DNA from: DAIDKA01 sp963726995
Lineage (GTDB): Bacteria; Pseudomonadota; Gammaproteobacteria; Steroidobacterales; Steroidobacteraceae
Length of the DNA: 64,000 bases
Direction: 5' to 3'
Assembly (NCBI GenBank): GCA_963726995.1
Contig: CAVSEP010000005.1
Location: 434,001-498,000 of the forward strand
The position numbers and the translations under genes were made by a program. Under the pieces are notes generated by a model that saw only the letters and a program-made list of their open reading frames with translations, did no database searches and was not told the origin of the DNA. Of the stretch, positions 9,570-18,579 are shown one piece after another. Numbering within the stretch: the first letter of the stretch is position 1; each line of letters begins with the position of its first letter.

Positions 9570-10400
9570 CTAGATGATGGAGGCGCCGCCGTCGACCACG
9601 AGGGTCTGCCCCGTGATGTGGCCGCCGGCGTCGGAGGCCAGCAGCAGCGCTGCGCCCATAAGATCGGTGTCGCCGCCGAGTTTGCCCAGCGGGGTCTGGC
9701 GCAGGATCTCCTCGCGGTGCCGCGCGAGAATGGTCTGGGTCATCCTGGAGGGGAAGTAGCCGGGGGCGAGCGCATTGACGCGGATGTTGCGCGGGCCCCA
9801 TTCGGCGGCCAGTGCGCGCGTCATGCTGATGACGGCGCCCTTCGCAGCGTTGTAGGCCACCGTCCCCGGCCGGTCCGCCGGATGACCCTGCAGGCCTTCG
9901 ACCGAAGCCACGTTGACCACGGCGCCGCCGCGGCCTTGCTTGAGAAAGGCGCTGCGCGCCACCGCCTGCGTCACCAGGAACAGACCCGTGAGGTTCAGGT
10001 TGATGACCTTGTTCCAGCCGTCCAGCGGATAGTCTTCCGCGGGTGCGCCCCAGGTGGCGCCGGCGTTGTTGACCAGGATATCGATGCGTCCAAAGCGCTC
10101 GAGGACCTGCGCCGTAAGCGCGCTGGCTGCGTCCGGCGTGCCGAGGTCCGTGGCAATTCCCACGGCCGTGTAGCCCGCGGCGCTCAGCTGCGCGACGGCC
10201 GCGTCCAGGTCGGCCTGCTTGCGCGCCACGAGCGCCAGTGCCGCGCCGTATTCGCCCAGCGCGCCGGCGATCTGCAGCCCCAGACCGCGGGACCCGCCGG
10301 TGACGAGCGCCACGCGGCCGGTGAGATCGAACAGGCGCGCGAGCGGACCCGCGGCGCGCGCCGGCCGTGCGGGTGTGGTCACACTGTCGTCTTTAACCAT
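9570..10400 (-). CDS. SDR-family oxidoreductase
   Basis: Short-chain dehydrogenase/reductase of 276 aa. A short variable N-terminus is followed by the cofactor motif TGGSRGLG at about residues 34-41, NNAGA, the catalytic Ser of the NVAS strand, and YNAAK as YxxxK. A C-terminal GQTLVVDGG segment is typical of FabG-like enzymes. It overlaps the end of the acyl-CoA synthetase by 8 nt. In this operon it may oxidise a hydroxyl group or reduce a ketone on the released acid or alcohol, but the substrate is unknown. A 3-oxoacyl reductase role is the generic alternative. Confidence 0.88.
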   Translation of the reverse strand: MVKDDSVTTPARPARAAGPLARLFDLTGRVALVTGGSRGLGLQIAGALGEYGAALALVARKQADLDAAVAQLSAAGYTAVGIATDLGTPDAASALTAQVLERFGRIDILVNNAGATWGAPAEDYPLDGWNKVINLNLTGLFLVTQAVARSAFLKQGRGGAVVNVASVEGLQGHPADRPGTVAYNAAKGAVISMTRALAAEWGPRNIRVNALAPGYFPSRMTQTILARHREEILRQTPLGKLGGDTDLMGAALLLASDAGGHITGQTLVVDGGASII

Positions 10401-11962
10401 AGTCGACCTGCAGGCGCTTCTTGTCGATCTTTCCGGTCATCGCCAGCGGCATGGCACTGAGGCGCACGATGGCATCCGGGAGCCACCAGCGCGCAACGCG
10501 TGGCCGCAGCGCGGCGAGCAGCGCTTCATCACTGATATGCGCGCCCTGGCGCGCTTCGACGATGAGCACGGGCCGCTCGCCCCACTTCAGGATCCGCCCG
10601 ACCCACGACGGCGACCAGGGCCACCTCGGGCAGCGCACCGACGATGGCTTCGATCTCGGCCGGATTGATCCACTCGCCGCCGGATTTGATCAGGTCCTTC
10701 GCCCGCCCCGTGATGCTGAGGATTCCGGTCGCATCGAGTGTCGCGAGATCCCCCGTGTCGAACCAGCCTTCGGCATCGACGGCGCTCGTATCCTGCCCGA
10801 AATACCGCTCGATCACGCTGGCACCACGGACGTGTAGACGGCCTTCCTGGCCGCGCCCCAGCGGCTTCCCGTCCGGTGCGCCGATCTTGAGTTCGACACC
10901 CATGAGCGGACGTCCCGCCTGCGAGGAACGACGGTGGACAGCCGTTGCCGGGGTGACCGTACCGATCGGTGACAGTTCGGTCATGCCCCAGCTGGTCTGC
11001 ACGATGGCACCGAGGCGCTGTTCGAGCCGGTCCATCAGGCCCTGAGGGACCGAGGAGCCGCCTAGCATGATCCGTTGCAGCGACGGAACCTCCGCGCCGC
11101 TGCGATCGAGGTAGTCGACAAGCCCCAGCCACACCGTTGCTACGCCTGCGGCGATGGTCACGCCCTCGGCGTTGATGAGGCGCGCGAGACTGGCGCCGTC
11201 CTGATGTCGCCCGGGCAGCACGAGCTTGGCGCCCACGGCCGGCCCTGCGAACGGCAGGCCCCAGCCATTGGCGTGGAACATCGGCACCGACACCAGCACG
11301 GAGTCCGCGGCCGTCAGGCCGCTCACATCGGCCTGCAGCTGATGCAGCGTATGCAGGTAGTTCGAGCGATGGGTGTAGACGACACCCTTGGGAGCGCCGG
11401 TCGTGCCGGATGTGAAGCACAGACCCGCGGCGCTGTTCTCATCGAACTCGCCCCACGGTGCGCTCTGGCAAGGCTGCCTGAGCAGATCTTCATAGTGCCA
11501 GGTGCGCGCGCCGGGACAGTGCGGCAAGGCGGGCGGTGTTCCGGGCTCTTCGAGTACGATCACGTGTTCGAGCTTCGGGCATAGCGGCGCCAGCTGCTCC
11601 ACCAGCGGCGTCAGGTCGGCACTGACGATGAGCAGCCGGTCGCCGGCCTGCTGGATCATCTCGGCCAGCTGCGCGCGCGCGAGGCGCGGGTTCAGGGTGT
11701 GACAGACGATACCGATACCCATGGCCCCGTACCAGCACTCCAGCTGCGCCTGACTGTTCCACGCCATGATGGCGAGATGGTCGGCGTGTTTCAGGCCGAT
11801 CGCGAGCAAGGCGCCCGAGAGCGCCTGGCTGCGCGCCTTCAGTTGCGTATAGGGCGTGCGCGTGTGCACACCACCGCTGCCCCCAGTGACGACGCAGGCA
11901 TCGCCGTGCCAGTGGGCCGCATGCTCGAGGAAGTGATTGAGCGTGAGCCGATACGGCTGCAT
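10393..11962 (-). pseudogene. Acyl-CoA synthetase (AMP-binding), +1 frameshift near the 3' end
   Basis: ANL-superfamily acyl-CoA ligase that would adenylate a carboxylic acid and load it on CoA. The first frame shows the P-loop FTSGTTGAPKGVVYTH, the WGMTEL motif, GWFDTGDLATLD and the hinge GRAKDLIKSGGEWI. After GRADP the frame is lost; the expected continuation (KWGERPVLIVEARQG through the catalytic-lysine motif MTGKIDKKRL) is found in the next frame. One extra base around 10588-10591 explains this, so the gene is either a fresh pseudogene or carries an assembly error. Without repair the protein lacks most of the mobile C-terminal domain. The ATG at 11962 begins the family-like N-terminus MQPYRLTLNHFL. 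It lies 19 nt after the esterase and overlaps the SDR by 8 nt. Confidence 0.85.
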
Positions 11963-11981
11963 TGCGCCCCGAAGTGTCACC

Positions 11982-13668
11982 CTAGTGGTGCTCGTCGGTG
12001 GTCGAGCGGGCTGGGTAGGCCGCGAAGCCGATGTTGAGCCGCCAGGGCAACCCCAGTCGCATGCGCTCGTCGACCAGGGTGCTTGCGAACGCAAACGCCG
12101 CGGGCGTCAGATCCTGCGCGGCGGCCGGGCGGTCGTCGATGTCGAGATAGCCGTGCTGCTGGCGAGTGTAGCGCGGCCAGTCAGGTTCTCCGGCGGCCTT
12201 CGGAATGCCGGCGCGGACGAATGACGCCCAATAGCTCATCATGGCATCCGCGAGATCCGACTCCAGGCTGCTTTGCGGCGGTTGCGGCCAGTTCGGGCCG
12301 AGCACCACGCCCGGTCCGACCCGCCCGAATACATAGGGCAGTTCGCTGGCGTGAAAGGCGGTGAGATCGCGGGCGCGCTCGGCCGACGTGCCGTGACGAA
12401 AGAAGTACAGATAGGCGGGCTGCCCGAGTGCGGCCTGCTGACTCACGAGATTCTGGGCGGCATAGCCATACAGGCCATCGCGCAGCGCGGCCATGACATC
12501 CGCCCTGGGCTCGACGCCGGGATAGATCGCCAAATAGGCCGCGGACTGCGCGCCGAAGCGGCTGCGCACGTCCTGGACATACGCGGCCTGGGTTTCCGGT
12601 GCCTTTGGCATCAACGCCAGCAGCGAGCGGATTTCGCCTTCATTGAAACCGGCCAGCACCGGCACCTGCGCCTGTTCGCCGCGTGCGAACGTCTCGGCAA
12701 ATTGCCGCAGCAGCACGACACCGTCGATCACCGGTTCCGGCTGCCAGCCGGTCTTCAGTCCGGCGAGGAACAGTGTCGTGAGATCGAGGGCACGCAGCTG
12801 TGCCGCATCCCGGGCACCGGCGAGCGTCGCCATCGTCGCACCGGCGGTCTCGGCCGAGGGCAGCCCCCAGGCGGCCTCGTGCAGTTTCGCGTAGGCGGGC
12901 ATGTAGCCGCTCTCGCTGATGGCCCTGGCGAACAGCCCGCGCGCCTTGGGGCTGGCCATGAGCGCGATGACACTCAAGGCGCCGGCGGATTCGCCGGCGA
13001 TCGTGACCTGCTTGGGATCCCCGCCGAAGGCTGCAATGTTGTCATGCACCCAGTGCAGCGCCTCGATCTGGTCCAGCAGGCCATAGTTGCCCGACAGATG
13101 CTCCGGTGATTCCGCGCTTAATGCCGGATGGGCGAGATAGCCGAGCAGGCCGAGGCGGTAGTTGATCGAGACCAGGATGATGCCGTGTTGTGCCAGCCGC
13201 ACGCCGTCATACATGGGTTCGGCGCTGCTGCCGCCCACGAGTGAGCCGCCATGGATCCACACCATCACCGGCAGATTCTTTGCGGCGCTCGGAGTCCACA
13301 CATTCAGCGTCAGGCAGTCTTCGCTTTGCGGCAGCACACCGTCGAAGTAGAGGTCTTTCGGCTGCGCGGGCGGCTGCAGGCAGGCCGGCCCGAATTTCGA
13401 GGCATGGCGCACACCATCCCATGTCGGCCGCCGGCACCGGCGGCCGCCAGCGCAGCGTGCCCACCGGCGGCTGTGCATAGGGAATGCCTTTGAAGGTGCT
13501 GACGTTTGCGGATGCGACGCCCTGTAGAATTCCGCCATGAACGTGCACCTGAGGGCCGGCGTCGGCCGCGAAGGCGGATTGGAGAGTCACTGCGGCCGCC
13601 AGACACAGGCACGCATGGGTCACCCATCCGCACCGCCGGACTGCGTGTGTGCAAGCCAAGTCGTTCAT
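11982..13668 (-). pseudogene. Secreted type-B carboxylesterase, +1 frameshift near the 5' end
   Basis: Carboxylesterase type-B, about 560 aa if intact and clearly similar in layout to the esterase at 1097-2725. The N-terminal frame gives a signal peptide (ACLCLAAAVTLQSAFA) and FKGIPYAQPPVGTLRW, then is lost after PPVPAA. The rest (TWDGVRHASKFGPACLQPP, EDCLTLNVW, WIHGGSLVGG, the nucleophile GESAG, HASELPYVFG) runs in another frame. One extra base at about 13425-13428, in a GCGGCCG context, restores TWDG after PAA. If the frameshift is real, a truncated cytoplasmic product starting inside would lack the signal peptide. It is the first gene of the beta-oxidation operon and has an operator-like repeat about 85 bp upstream. 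Confidence 0.85.
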
Positions 13669-13740
13669 GCCCCCTCGCGTCCGCGTGTATTTGCGCAATG
13701 GTGCCCGGCAGGTCGGTTGCCTGCCTGGGCGGTGCGCGAC

Positions 13741-13770
13741 AGTACAATACTAACTCACACGTGAGTCAAT
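13741..13770 (-). promoter_or_regulatory. Operator-like inverted repeat over a -35 element (esterase/beta-oxidation operon)
   Basis: The 18-bp inverted repeat TAACTC-N6-GAGTCA lies at 13751-13768; inner bases also pair, giving 8-bp arms with one mismatch. Read on the minus strand it contains TTGACT (13769-13764), a good -35, with TGTACT 17 bp further as a possible -10 (13746-13741). A dimeric repressor bound here would block this promoter, which faces the esterase start at 13668. A near copy lies at 29952-29969. Confidence 0.55.
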
Positions 13771-13870
13771 ATCTGCGAGGTCTGCGTTCCGCCCGCGGCA
13801 GCAACCGTCGATGAGCGCGCTCTGGTTCAGTCATCGACGTGGCGTGGCAGGGTCCCGCGCGTAAGGTCTC

Positions 13871-13904
13871 CGGGCAATCAGGGCTGCGATGCGGGCAATC
13901 AGGG
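13871..13904. repeat. Two direct repeats CGGGCAATCAGGG, 21-bp period
   Basis: Identical 13-bp units at 13871-13883 and 13892-13904 have starts 21 bp apart, which is two turns of DNA, so a protein could bind both on one face. They lie about 170 bp upstream of the SnoaL-like gene, where an activator site might be. No regulator is assigned. Confidence 0.5.
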
Positions 13905-14075
13905 AGAGCGACCCACTCGGCCCATAACTCTTTGATTTTGTGTAGCCTCATGCCTTCGGTCGCACGGCCGTGGGGTGATAGAAGCATCCACGTGATGACT
14001 GACTGACCAAGACCGCCGTCGCAGATGAATAGTTTCAGGCATTGTGATGTCGCCAAAATTCAGGAGGGATGGCAC

Positions 14076-14552
14076 ATGAGCGGACCTTCAGCCCTGGATC
14101 GCATGGAAATCTACGAGCTTTATGCGCGCTACAGCTGGGCACTCGATACGGGTGACACCGACCGGTATGTCGCGCTCTTTACGGAAGATGCGGAGGCGAC
14201 CGAGGAAACCCGCGAGGGCGGGCTCGAGGTGCGCAAGGGACATGCCGAGATCCGCAAACTGGTGCTGAAGTTCCACGAGCGCGCGGATTTTCCTGGACAT
14301 CAGCATCAGATGAGCCAGCTCGTCTTTGAAGCCGATCCCGAAGGGCGCTCAGATCACTGGGTCGTTCGCTCCTACGCATGGGCGACCATCAATCATCCGC
14401 CCGCGGCGCCCCACCTTCACTGGTGCGGACACATTCGCGATGTGGTTACGAAGGTCGGTGGCGAATGGAAGATCCGGTCCAAGGCCATCATGGGGTGGGC
14501 AGGGCCTGTTCTGTCGCGCTTCGAGAAACACACCCCGAACGCCTCGCGCTAG
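14076..14552 (+). CDS. SnoaL-like (NTF2-fold) protein
   Basis: A 158-aa protein with the SnoaL_4-type pattern: an N-terminal helix (EIYELYARYSWALDTGD), the VALFTEDAEA segment, a charged middle part and a C-terminal strand GEWKIRSKAIM. Proteins of this fold act as small isomerases, dehydratases or hydrolases, or as dioxygenase beta-like subunits; no single reaction can be assigned. The ATG at 14076 follows AGGAGG at 14062-14067 by 8 nt, which decides the start. It is two bases upstream of an MFS gene and probably in one operon with it and an MBL-fold hydrolase, suggesting a small catabolic unit. Confidence 0.8.
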   Translation: MSGPSALDRMEIYELYARYSWALDTGDTDRYVALFTEDAEATEETREGGLEVRKGHAEIRKLVLKFHERADFPGHQHQMSQLVFEADPEGRSDHWVVRSYAWATINHPPAAPHLHWCGHIRDVVTKVGGEWKIRSKAIMGWAGPVLSRFEKHTPNASR

Positions 14553-14554
14553 CG

Positions 14555-15820
14555 ATGAGCGCTACAATAGCAAGCGGCGAGCCCACGGTATCGGTTGCCT
14601 ACCAGTGGCGGCTCACCGCGTTGCTCAGCCTGAGTTTCGGATTTGTGCTCTTCGACCGCAATGCGCTGAGTTTTCTGATGCCGTTCGTGCAGCCGGAACT
14701 GCGCTTCAGCAACACACAGGTAGGCCTGTTATCGGGGGGACTGTCTTTGACCTGGGCGATCGCCGCCTTTGGAATCGGCGTCGTCGCAGACCGGTTTGGA
14801 TCGCGCAAGAAGTTGCTGGTGCTGGCCACGGTTCTCTTTGCGCTGTGTTCGTTCGGGTCCGGACTTGCATCCGGTTTCGCCATATTGCTGGCAACCCGAC
14901 TGCTGATGGGGGCCGCAGAAGGCGGCATCATGCCATTGAGCCAGTCGCTGATTGTGGCGCAAGTCGACCCGCGTCGCCGCGGCATCGCGATGGGAATCGC
15001 GCAGGGATTCGGTTCAAGTCTGATGGGATCCTTCGTGGCACCCGTCGTGCTGGTCGGGTTTGCAACGGCCTATGGCTGGCGCCACGCGTTCTTTCTGGCA
15101 GGTGCGCCCGGGCTGCTGGCGGCGGTGGCGATGATCTGGATGATTCGAGACGAGAAGCCAGTGCGGCCTGTGGCGGCGCGCCGTGTTGAACGGGGCAATC
15201 TGCGCTCGGTGCTGACCGACGGCAACGTCATTCGCTGCGTGCTGCTTAGCATCGCGTTCGTGGCGTACCTGGTCGTGACCTGGGCATTCATGCCGCTTTA
15301 TCTGGTGAATGTGCGTCATTACGACCCCTCGACCATGAGCTGGCTGATGGGCGTTCTGGGTATTGCTGCAACGCTCTATTCCTTTCTCATTCCAGGGCTT
15401 TCCGATCGGATCGGGCGCCGACCTGTCATGACCCTGGTGCCCGTTCTGGCTTTGATCCTGCCGCTCGGTGCCTTGTTCTATTCGGGTCCTGTCTGGGGCC
15501 TGGCCGCGATCTTCTTTGTGGGTTGGTCGTTCACCGGGATCATGCCGCTGTTCATGTCGACGGTGCCCGCGGAAAGCGTCAGCGCAGCCCATATTGGCGC
15601 AGCACTGGGAATCTGCATGGGCGGCAGTGAAATACTGGGCGGTGTGCTCGCGCCCTTGGCCAGCGGTTATGCCGCCGACCATATCGGTCTGCAGGCGCCG
15701 CTATGGGGACTGCTCGGGTTTGCCTTGGTCGGCTGCCTGGCGGCGCTGGGCCTGCGCGAGACGGCACCGCGCGTTTCTTTGGGCGTCAGTGCGAAACCCG
15801 TGACTCAAGACGGCCATTGA
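14555..15820 (+). CDS. MFS transporter (ACS/aromatic-acid type)
   Basis: Major facilitator permease of 421 aa with 12 predicted helices. The conserved loop after TM2 reads GVVADRFGSRKK and the equivalent second-half loop PGLSDRIGRRP. The overall pattern (early FDRNALSFLMPF, ATRLLMGAAEGG) resembles the anion:cation symporter group that carries organic acids; that assignment is tentative. The ATG at 14555 lies two bases after the SnoaL stop. An upstream in-frame start would overlap the whole end of that gene and lacks family similarity. It likely imports the substrate handled by its neighbours. Confidence 0.85.
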   Translation: MSATIASGEPTVSVAYQWRLTALLSLSFGFVLFDRNALSFLMPFVQPELRFSNTQVGLLSGGLSLTWAIAAFGIGVVADRFGSRKKLLVLATVLFALCSFGSGLASGFAILLATRLLMGAAEGGIMPLSQSLIVAQVDPRRRGIAMGIAQGFGSSLMGSFVAPVVLVGFATAYGWRHAFFLAGAPGLLAAVAMIWMIRDEKPVRPVAARRVERGNLRSVLTDGNVIRCVLLSIAFVAYLVVTWAFMPLYLVNVRHYDPSTMSWLMGVLGIAATLYSFLIPGLSDRIGRRPVMTLVPVLALILPLGALFYSGPVWGLAAIFFVGWSFTGIMPLFMSTVPAESVSAAHIGAALGICMGGSEILGGVLAPLASGYAADHIGLQAPLWGLLGFALVGCLAALGLRETAPRVSLGVSAKPVTQDGH

Positions 15821-15875
15821 TCGGGATACCGAGTCTTTCGCGACAGCATTTGCGAAGCTTATATAGGAGAGGACG

Positions 15876-16754
15876 ATGCGGCCGGTGACCCTGGGGCGGA
15901 TGACGGTTAAAAAAGTGCACGAGATGGAGAGCGGGCCGCCGATGCCGCTGATACTGCCGGGTATTACCGCGCAAGACCTCCGGCGCCTCGCGACGTGGTA
16001 CCGGGATGAGACGCTAGGTCCAACCCCCGAGCGGTCTGCATTCACGATGAGCATGCACAGTTACGTCCTGCAGCTGGATGGACTGACGGTACTCGTCGAT
16101 GCTTGCAACGGCGAGCACAAGCAGCGTTCGATTCCGGACGTCGATCGCGTGGAAACGCCCTTCCTGGCCAATCTTGCCAAACTTGGACTGACCACCAGCG
16201 ATATCGATCTGGTCCTGTGCACCCATCTGCATTTCGACCATGTCGGCTGGAACACGCGGCTGGAGAACGGCAAGTGGGTGCCGACCTTCGCCAATGCGCG
16301 TTACCTGTTTTCGCGCCGTGATTTTGAACACTTCGGAAAGCAGGAGATGGAGGATGACCACCTGCGCGCCTTCCGCGATTCAGTATTGCCGGTCTACGAA
16401 GCCGGCCGGGCAGAGCTCGTGGAGGAGGATCTTGTAGTGCATCGGGAGATCGGCGATGGCGTCTGGCTTGAGCCGGCCTTCGGACATTCGCCCGGCAATT
16501 TCTCAGTCCTCGCCGAATGTGGGGCCGAGCGGGCGATCTTCTGGGGCGACGTGGTTCACCACCCGATACAGCTCACTCGCCCGGATCTGACCATGTCTTT
16601 CGACGGCGATCCCGAACTGGCCCGCGAGACCCGCCAGCGCACGCTGGAGCGAGCGGTCGATGAGGATTTGATCTGCTTTCCGGCCCATTTCCGCGATCCT
16701 TCCGCAGGTCGGGTGATCCGTGACGCAGGTGCCTATCGCTATCGCTTCCTCTGA
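15876..16754 (+). CDS. Metallo-beta-lactamase-fold hydrolase
   Basis: MBL-fold metallohydrolase, 292 aa, without a signal peptide, so cytoplasmic. The zinc motif HxHxDH is seen as THLHFDH (His117, His119, Asp121, His122), followed by the family histidine in GHSPGNFS and the aspartate in FWGDVVHHP. A C-terminal CFPAHF histidine completes the usual ligand set. The insertion pattern resembles N-acyl-homoserine lactonase/lactonase-like members, so a lactone or ester is a reasonable guess. A strong ribosome-binding site (AGGAGAGG) precedes the ATG. It is third in the SnoaL-MFS-MBL operon, 55 nt behind the transporter. Confidence 0.85.
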   Translation: MRPVTLGRMTVKKVHEMESGPPMPLILPGITAQDLRRLATWYRDETLGPTPERSAFTMSMHSYVLQLDGLTVLVDACNGEHKQRSIPDVDRVETPFLANLAKLGLTTSDIDLVLCTHLHFDHVGWNTRLENGKWVPTFANARYLFSRRDFEHFGKQEMEDDHLRAFRDSVLPVYEAGRAELVEEDLVVHREIGDGVWLEPAFGHSPGNFSVLAECGAERAIFWGDVVHHPIQLTRPDLTMSFDGDPELARETRQRTLERAVDEDLICFPAHFRDPSAGRVIRDAGAYRYRFL

Positions 16755-16769
16755 GGGCGGCCGAGATCG

Positions 16770-17063
16770 TCAGTCGACCCAGAAATCCACCGACCCGACC
16801 TGCGCCACCAAGGGTGAGTTGAACCCCATCACCTGCTGATGTTCGGGGTGCCGTTGATACTCGCGCAGCGACTCAATCGACGCAAATCGCATTGCCAGCA
16901 GCACATCCCAGCTGCGCGCATCGTGCAGGATGTCGCGGCCGACCTGCAGCTGCTCAATGCCGGGGATGAGCCCGTCCAGTGCGCGCAGGCGGCGGCAGAA
17001 TTCCTCGACATGCGCTTCGGGAGTGTCTGGCAGGTACTTGATGAACACGTAATGTTGCAGCAT
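16770..17063 (-). CDS. Dabb-family (stress-responsive A/B barrel) protein
   Basis: A 97-aa dimeric alpha/beta-barrel protein. Signs are the start HYVFIKYLPDTPEAHVEEF, a central GIEQLQVGRDI and DVLLAMRFASIESLREYQRHPEH, which is the typical Dabb/EthD ending in a conserved His near VMGFNSPLV. Family members include polyketide cyclases and small degradative enzymes, but many have no known function. The ATG at 17063 gives the standard size; a longer frame would overlap the monooxygenase. It lies 17 nt downstream of the FAD monooxygenase on the same strand, so the two are likely co-expressed and may share a substrate. Confidence 0.8.
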   Translation of the reverse strand: MLQHYVFIKYLPDTPEAHVEEFCRRLRALDGLIPGIEQLQVGRDILHDARSWDVLLAMRFASIESLREYQRHPEHQQVMGFNSPLVAQVGSVDFWVD

Positions 17064-17080
17064 CGCAAACTCCGCAGCCT

Positions 17081-18367
17081 TCAGCGCACCCGTGCCCCCG
17101 GTGGAATGATCGACGGGGCGGCATTCAACCGCTCCGCCGCCAGGCCGGCGGCCATCTTGTAGCGGTGCATGAACTCTTCGCGTTCGGCTTGCGGAATTAC
17201 GGCATCGATGTCGTCGAATACGCCGCCACAACGCTCATCCAGCAGGTTCAGCAGGCCAAAGGGACCCGCGCCTCGGTTGCGCAGGATCAAGGGTGAAATT
17301 TCCGGGCAGAGTCGCTCGTCGTAGGCCTGCAGAGACAGCGCGTTGACTCCGTGTTGCAGCATGGCTGCGCCCAGGATACGCGCATCGACGATGGCCTGGC
17401 TGGCCCCGTTGGAACCGGTCGGGTACATGACATGCGCCGCATCGCCGAGCAGGGCGACATTGCCATCACGCCAGGTGGGCACGGGGTCGCGGTCAATCAT
17501 CGGATACTCGAAAACATCGGCGGCGCCGCGCAGCATGCCGGGGATGTCGATCCAATCGTAGTTCCACTGATCGAAGTGATGCATGAAGTGCTCGTGCTGC
17601 ACTTTCTTGTTCCAATCCCCGTCCGGCCAGCCCCCGTCATTCTTGACCGTGATCTCGGCGATCCAGTTGATATCGGCCAGGCCGGTGACTGGATCCGCTG
17701 CGGAGATCGGGTAGAACACCACCCGATGGCGGTGCGTGCCCAGACCCACAAAGGAGGCGCCGGTGCGAATCGGCCTGGCCGGCGTGACCCCGCGCCACAT
17801 GATGGCCCCGCCCCATTGGATCGGAGGCTGGCGCGGATGCATCTGCTGACGCACCGCCGAGTGCAGGCCATCCGCGGCGATCAGCAAGGAACCGGCAAGT
17901 TCGAGGCGCTCGCCGGCACGAGTCTCCAGCAGCGCCATGACGCCATCCCCGCGCGGCGTGTGGCGATAACCGATGACACGGACGCCCGTGCGGATGGCAT
18001 CGTCACCCAGGCGTTGGCGGGCCGCATCGTAAAGCAACATCTGCAATTTCCCGCGGTGCACCGAGTACTGCGGCCAGTGGTAGCCTGCCTGCAGGCCCCG
18101 CGGTTCGCAGTACACATCGTGGCCGTTGAGGCTGACCAGGGTCCATTCGCGTGTCTGGATACCGATGGTGTCCAGCGCCGCGGGCCCGAAACCCAACTCG
18201 TAGAGTTCGCGCACCGCATTGGGTTGCAGGTTGATGCCCACCCCCAAGGGCTTCAGATCGGCCACGGATTCCAATACCAGGCAGGGCACGCCGATCTGCT
18301 GCAGGGTGAGGGCAAGGCTCAGCCCGCCGATGCCGGCGCCTGAGATGAGAACCGGGGCTGGTGTCAT
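17081..18367 (-). CDS. FAD-dependent aromatic-type monooxygenase
   Basis: Class A flavoprotein monooxygenase, 428 aa. It has the N-terminal dinucleotide motif GAGIGGLSLAL (residues about 10-20), the DG motif ADGLHSAVR in the middle, and the GD motif LLGDAAHVMYPTGSNGASQAI near residue 300. These place it with salicylate/6-hydroxynicotinate-type hydroxylases using NAD(P)H and O2. The ATG at 18367 gives the usual short N-terminus before the Rossmann strand; the longer open frame has no family character. It is divergent from a DHA2-type exporter with 269 bp between, and followed by a Dabb protein. Hydroxylation of an aromatic or polyketide-like compound is likely, but the exact substrate is unknown. 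Confidence 0.88.
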   Translation of the reverse strand: MTPAPVLISGAGIGGLSLALTLQQIGVPCLVLESVADLKPLGVGINLQPNAVRELYELGFGPAALDTIGIQTREWTLVSLNGHDVYCEPRGLQAGYHWPQYSVHRGKLQMLLYDAARQRLGDDAIRTGVRVIGYRHTPRGDGVMALLETRAGERLELAGSLLIAADGLHSAVRQQMHPRQPPIQWGGAIMWRGVTPARPIRTGASFVGLGTHRHRVVFYPISAADPVTGLADINWIAEITVKNDGGWPDGDWNKKVQHEHFMHHFDQWNYDWIDIPGMLRGAADVFEYPMIDRDPVPTWRDGNVALLGDAAHVMYPTGSNGASQAIVDARILGAAMLQHGVNALSLQAYDERLCPEISPLILRNRGAGPFGLLNLLDERCGGVFDDIDAVIPQAEREEFMHRYKMAAGLAAERLNAAPSIIPPGARVR

Positions 18368-18421
18368 GAGTCGTCTTAAGCGGACTATTGCGTAGTTGTT
18401 GTTCGTGACCGCCGGGCGGCC

Positions 18422-18438
18422 CGCGTATAGGCGCGTAT
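18422..18438. repeat. Tandem CGCGTAT repeats, 10-bp period
   Basis: CGCGTAT occurs at 18422-18428 and 18432-18438, one helical turn apart, in the shared upstream region of the FAD monooxygenase and the DHA2 transporter. The spacing is suitable for a regulator, but none is assigned. Confidence 0.35.
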
Positions 18439-18552
18439 TGTGCTTGAAATGGCGGTGGCAGTGGCGGCGGATCGGGGCTGTTTTGCGCGTCCTGCCAGCC
18501 GCTGCGGTGCTGGACGCCTGCGCTAATTCACCGCAAAATGCCTGAATATTGA

Positions 18553-18579
18553 GACTAAATGCGCGATTGCGCACTAAAC
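18553..18579. promoter_or_regulatory. Inverted repeat TGCGC-GATT-GCGCA flanked by ACTAAA
   Basis: A perfect 14-bp inverted repeat at 18560-18573 lies 64 bp before the DHA2 transporter start. It is flanked by two copies of ACTAAA in direct orientation. This is a candidate operator for the divergent pair and rests on sequence symmetry only. Confidence 0.4.

Larger units (their letters stand above)
13669..14075. other. Intergenic region between divergent esterase operon and SnoaL operon
   Basis: 407 bp with no convincing gene. It holds the inverted repeat at 13751-13768, a tandem 13-bp direct repeat at 13871-13904, and the AGGAGG ribosome-binding site of the SnoaL-like gene at 14062-14067. A 96-codon reading frame on the minus strand (13766-14056) looks non-coding. 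Confidence 0.6.

Noticed and set aside
13766..14056. 96-codon minus-strand open frame in the esterase/SnoaL gap
   Set aside because: The product is low in hydrophobic core and rich in Arg/Pro/Cys, has no ribosome-binding site, and covers the inverted and direct repeats; it looks like chance coding potential.
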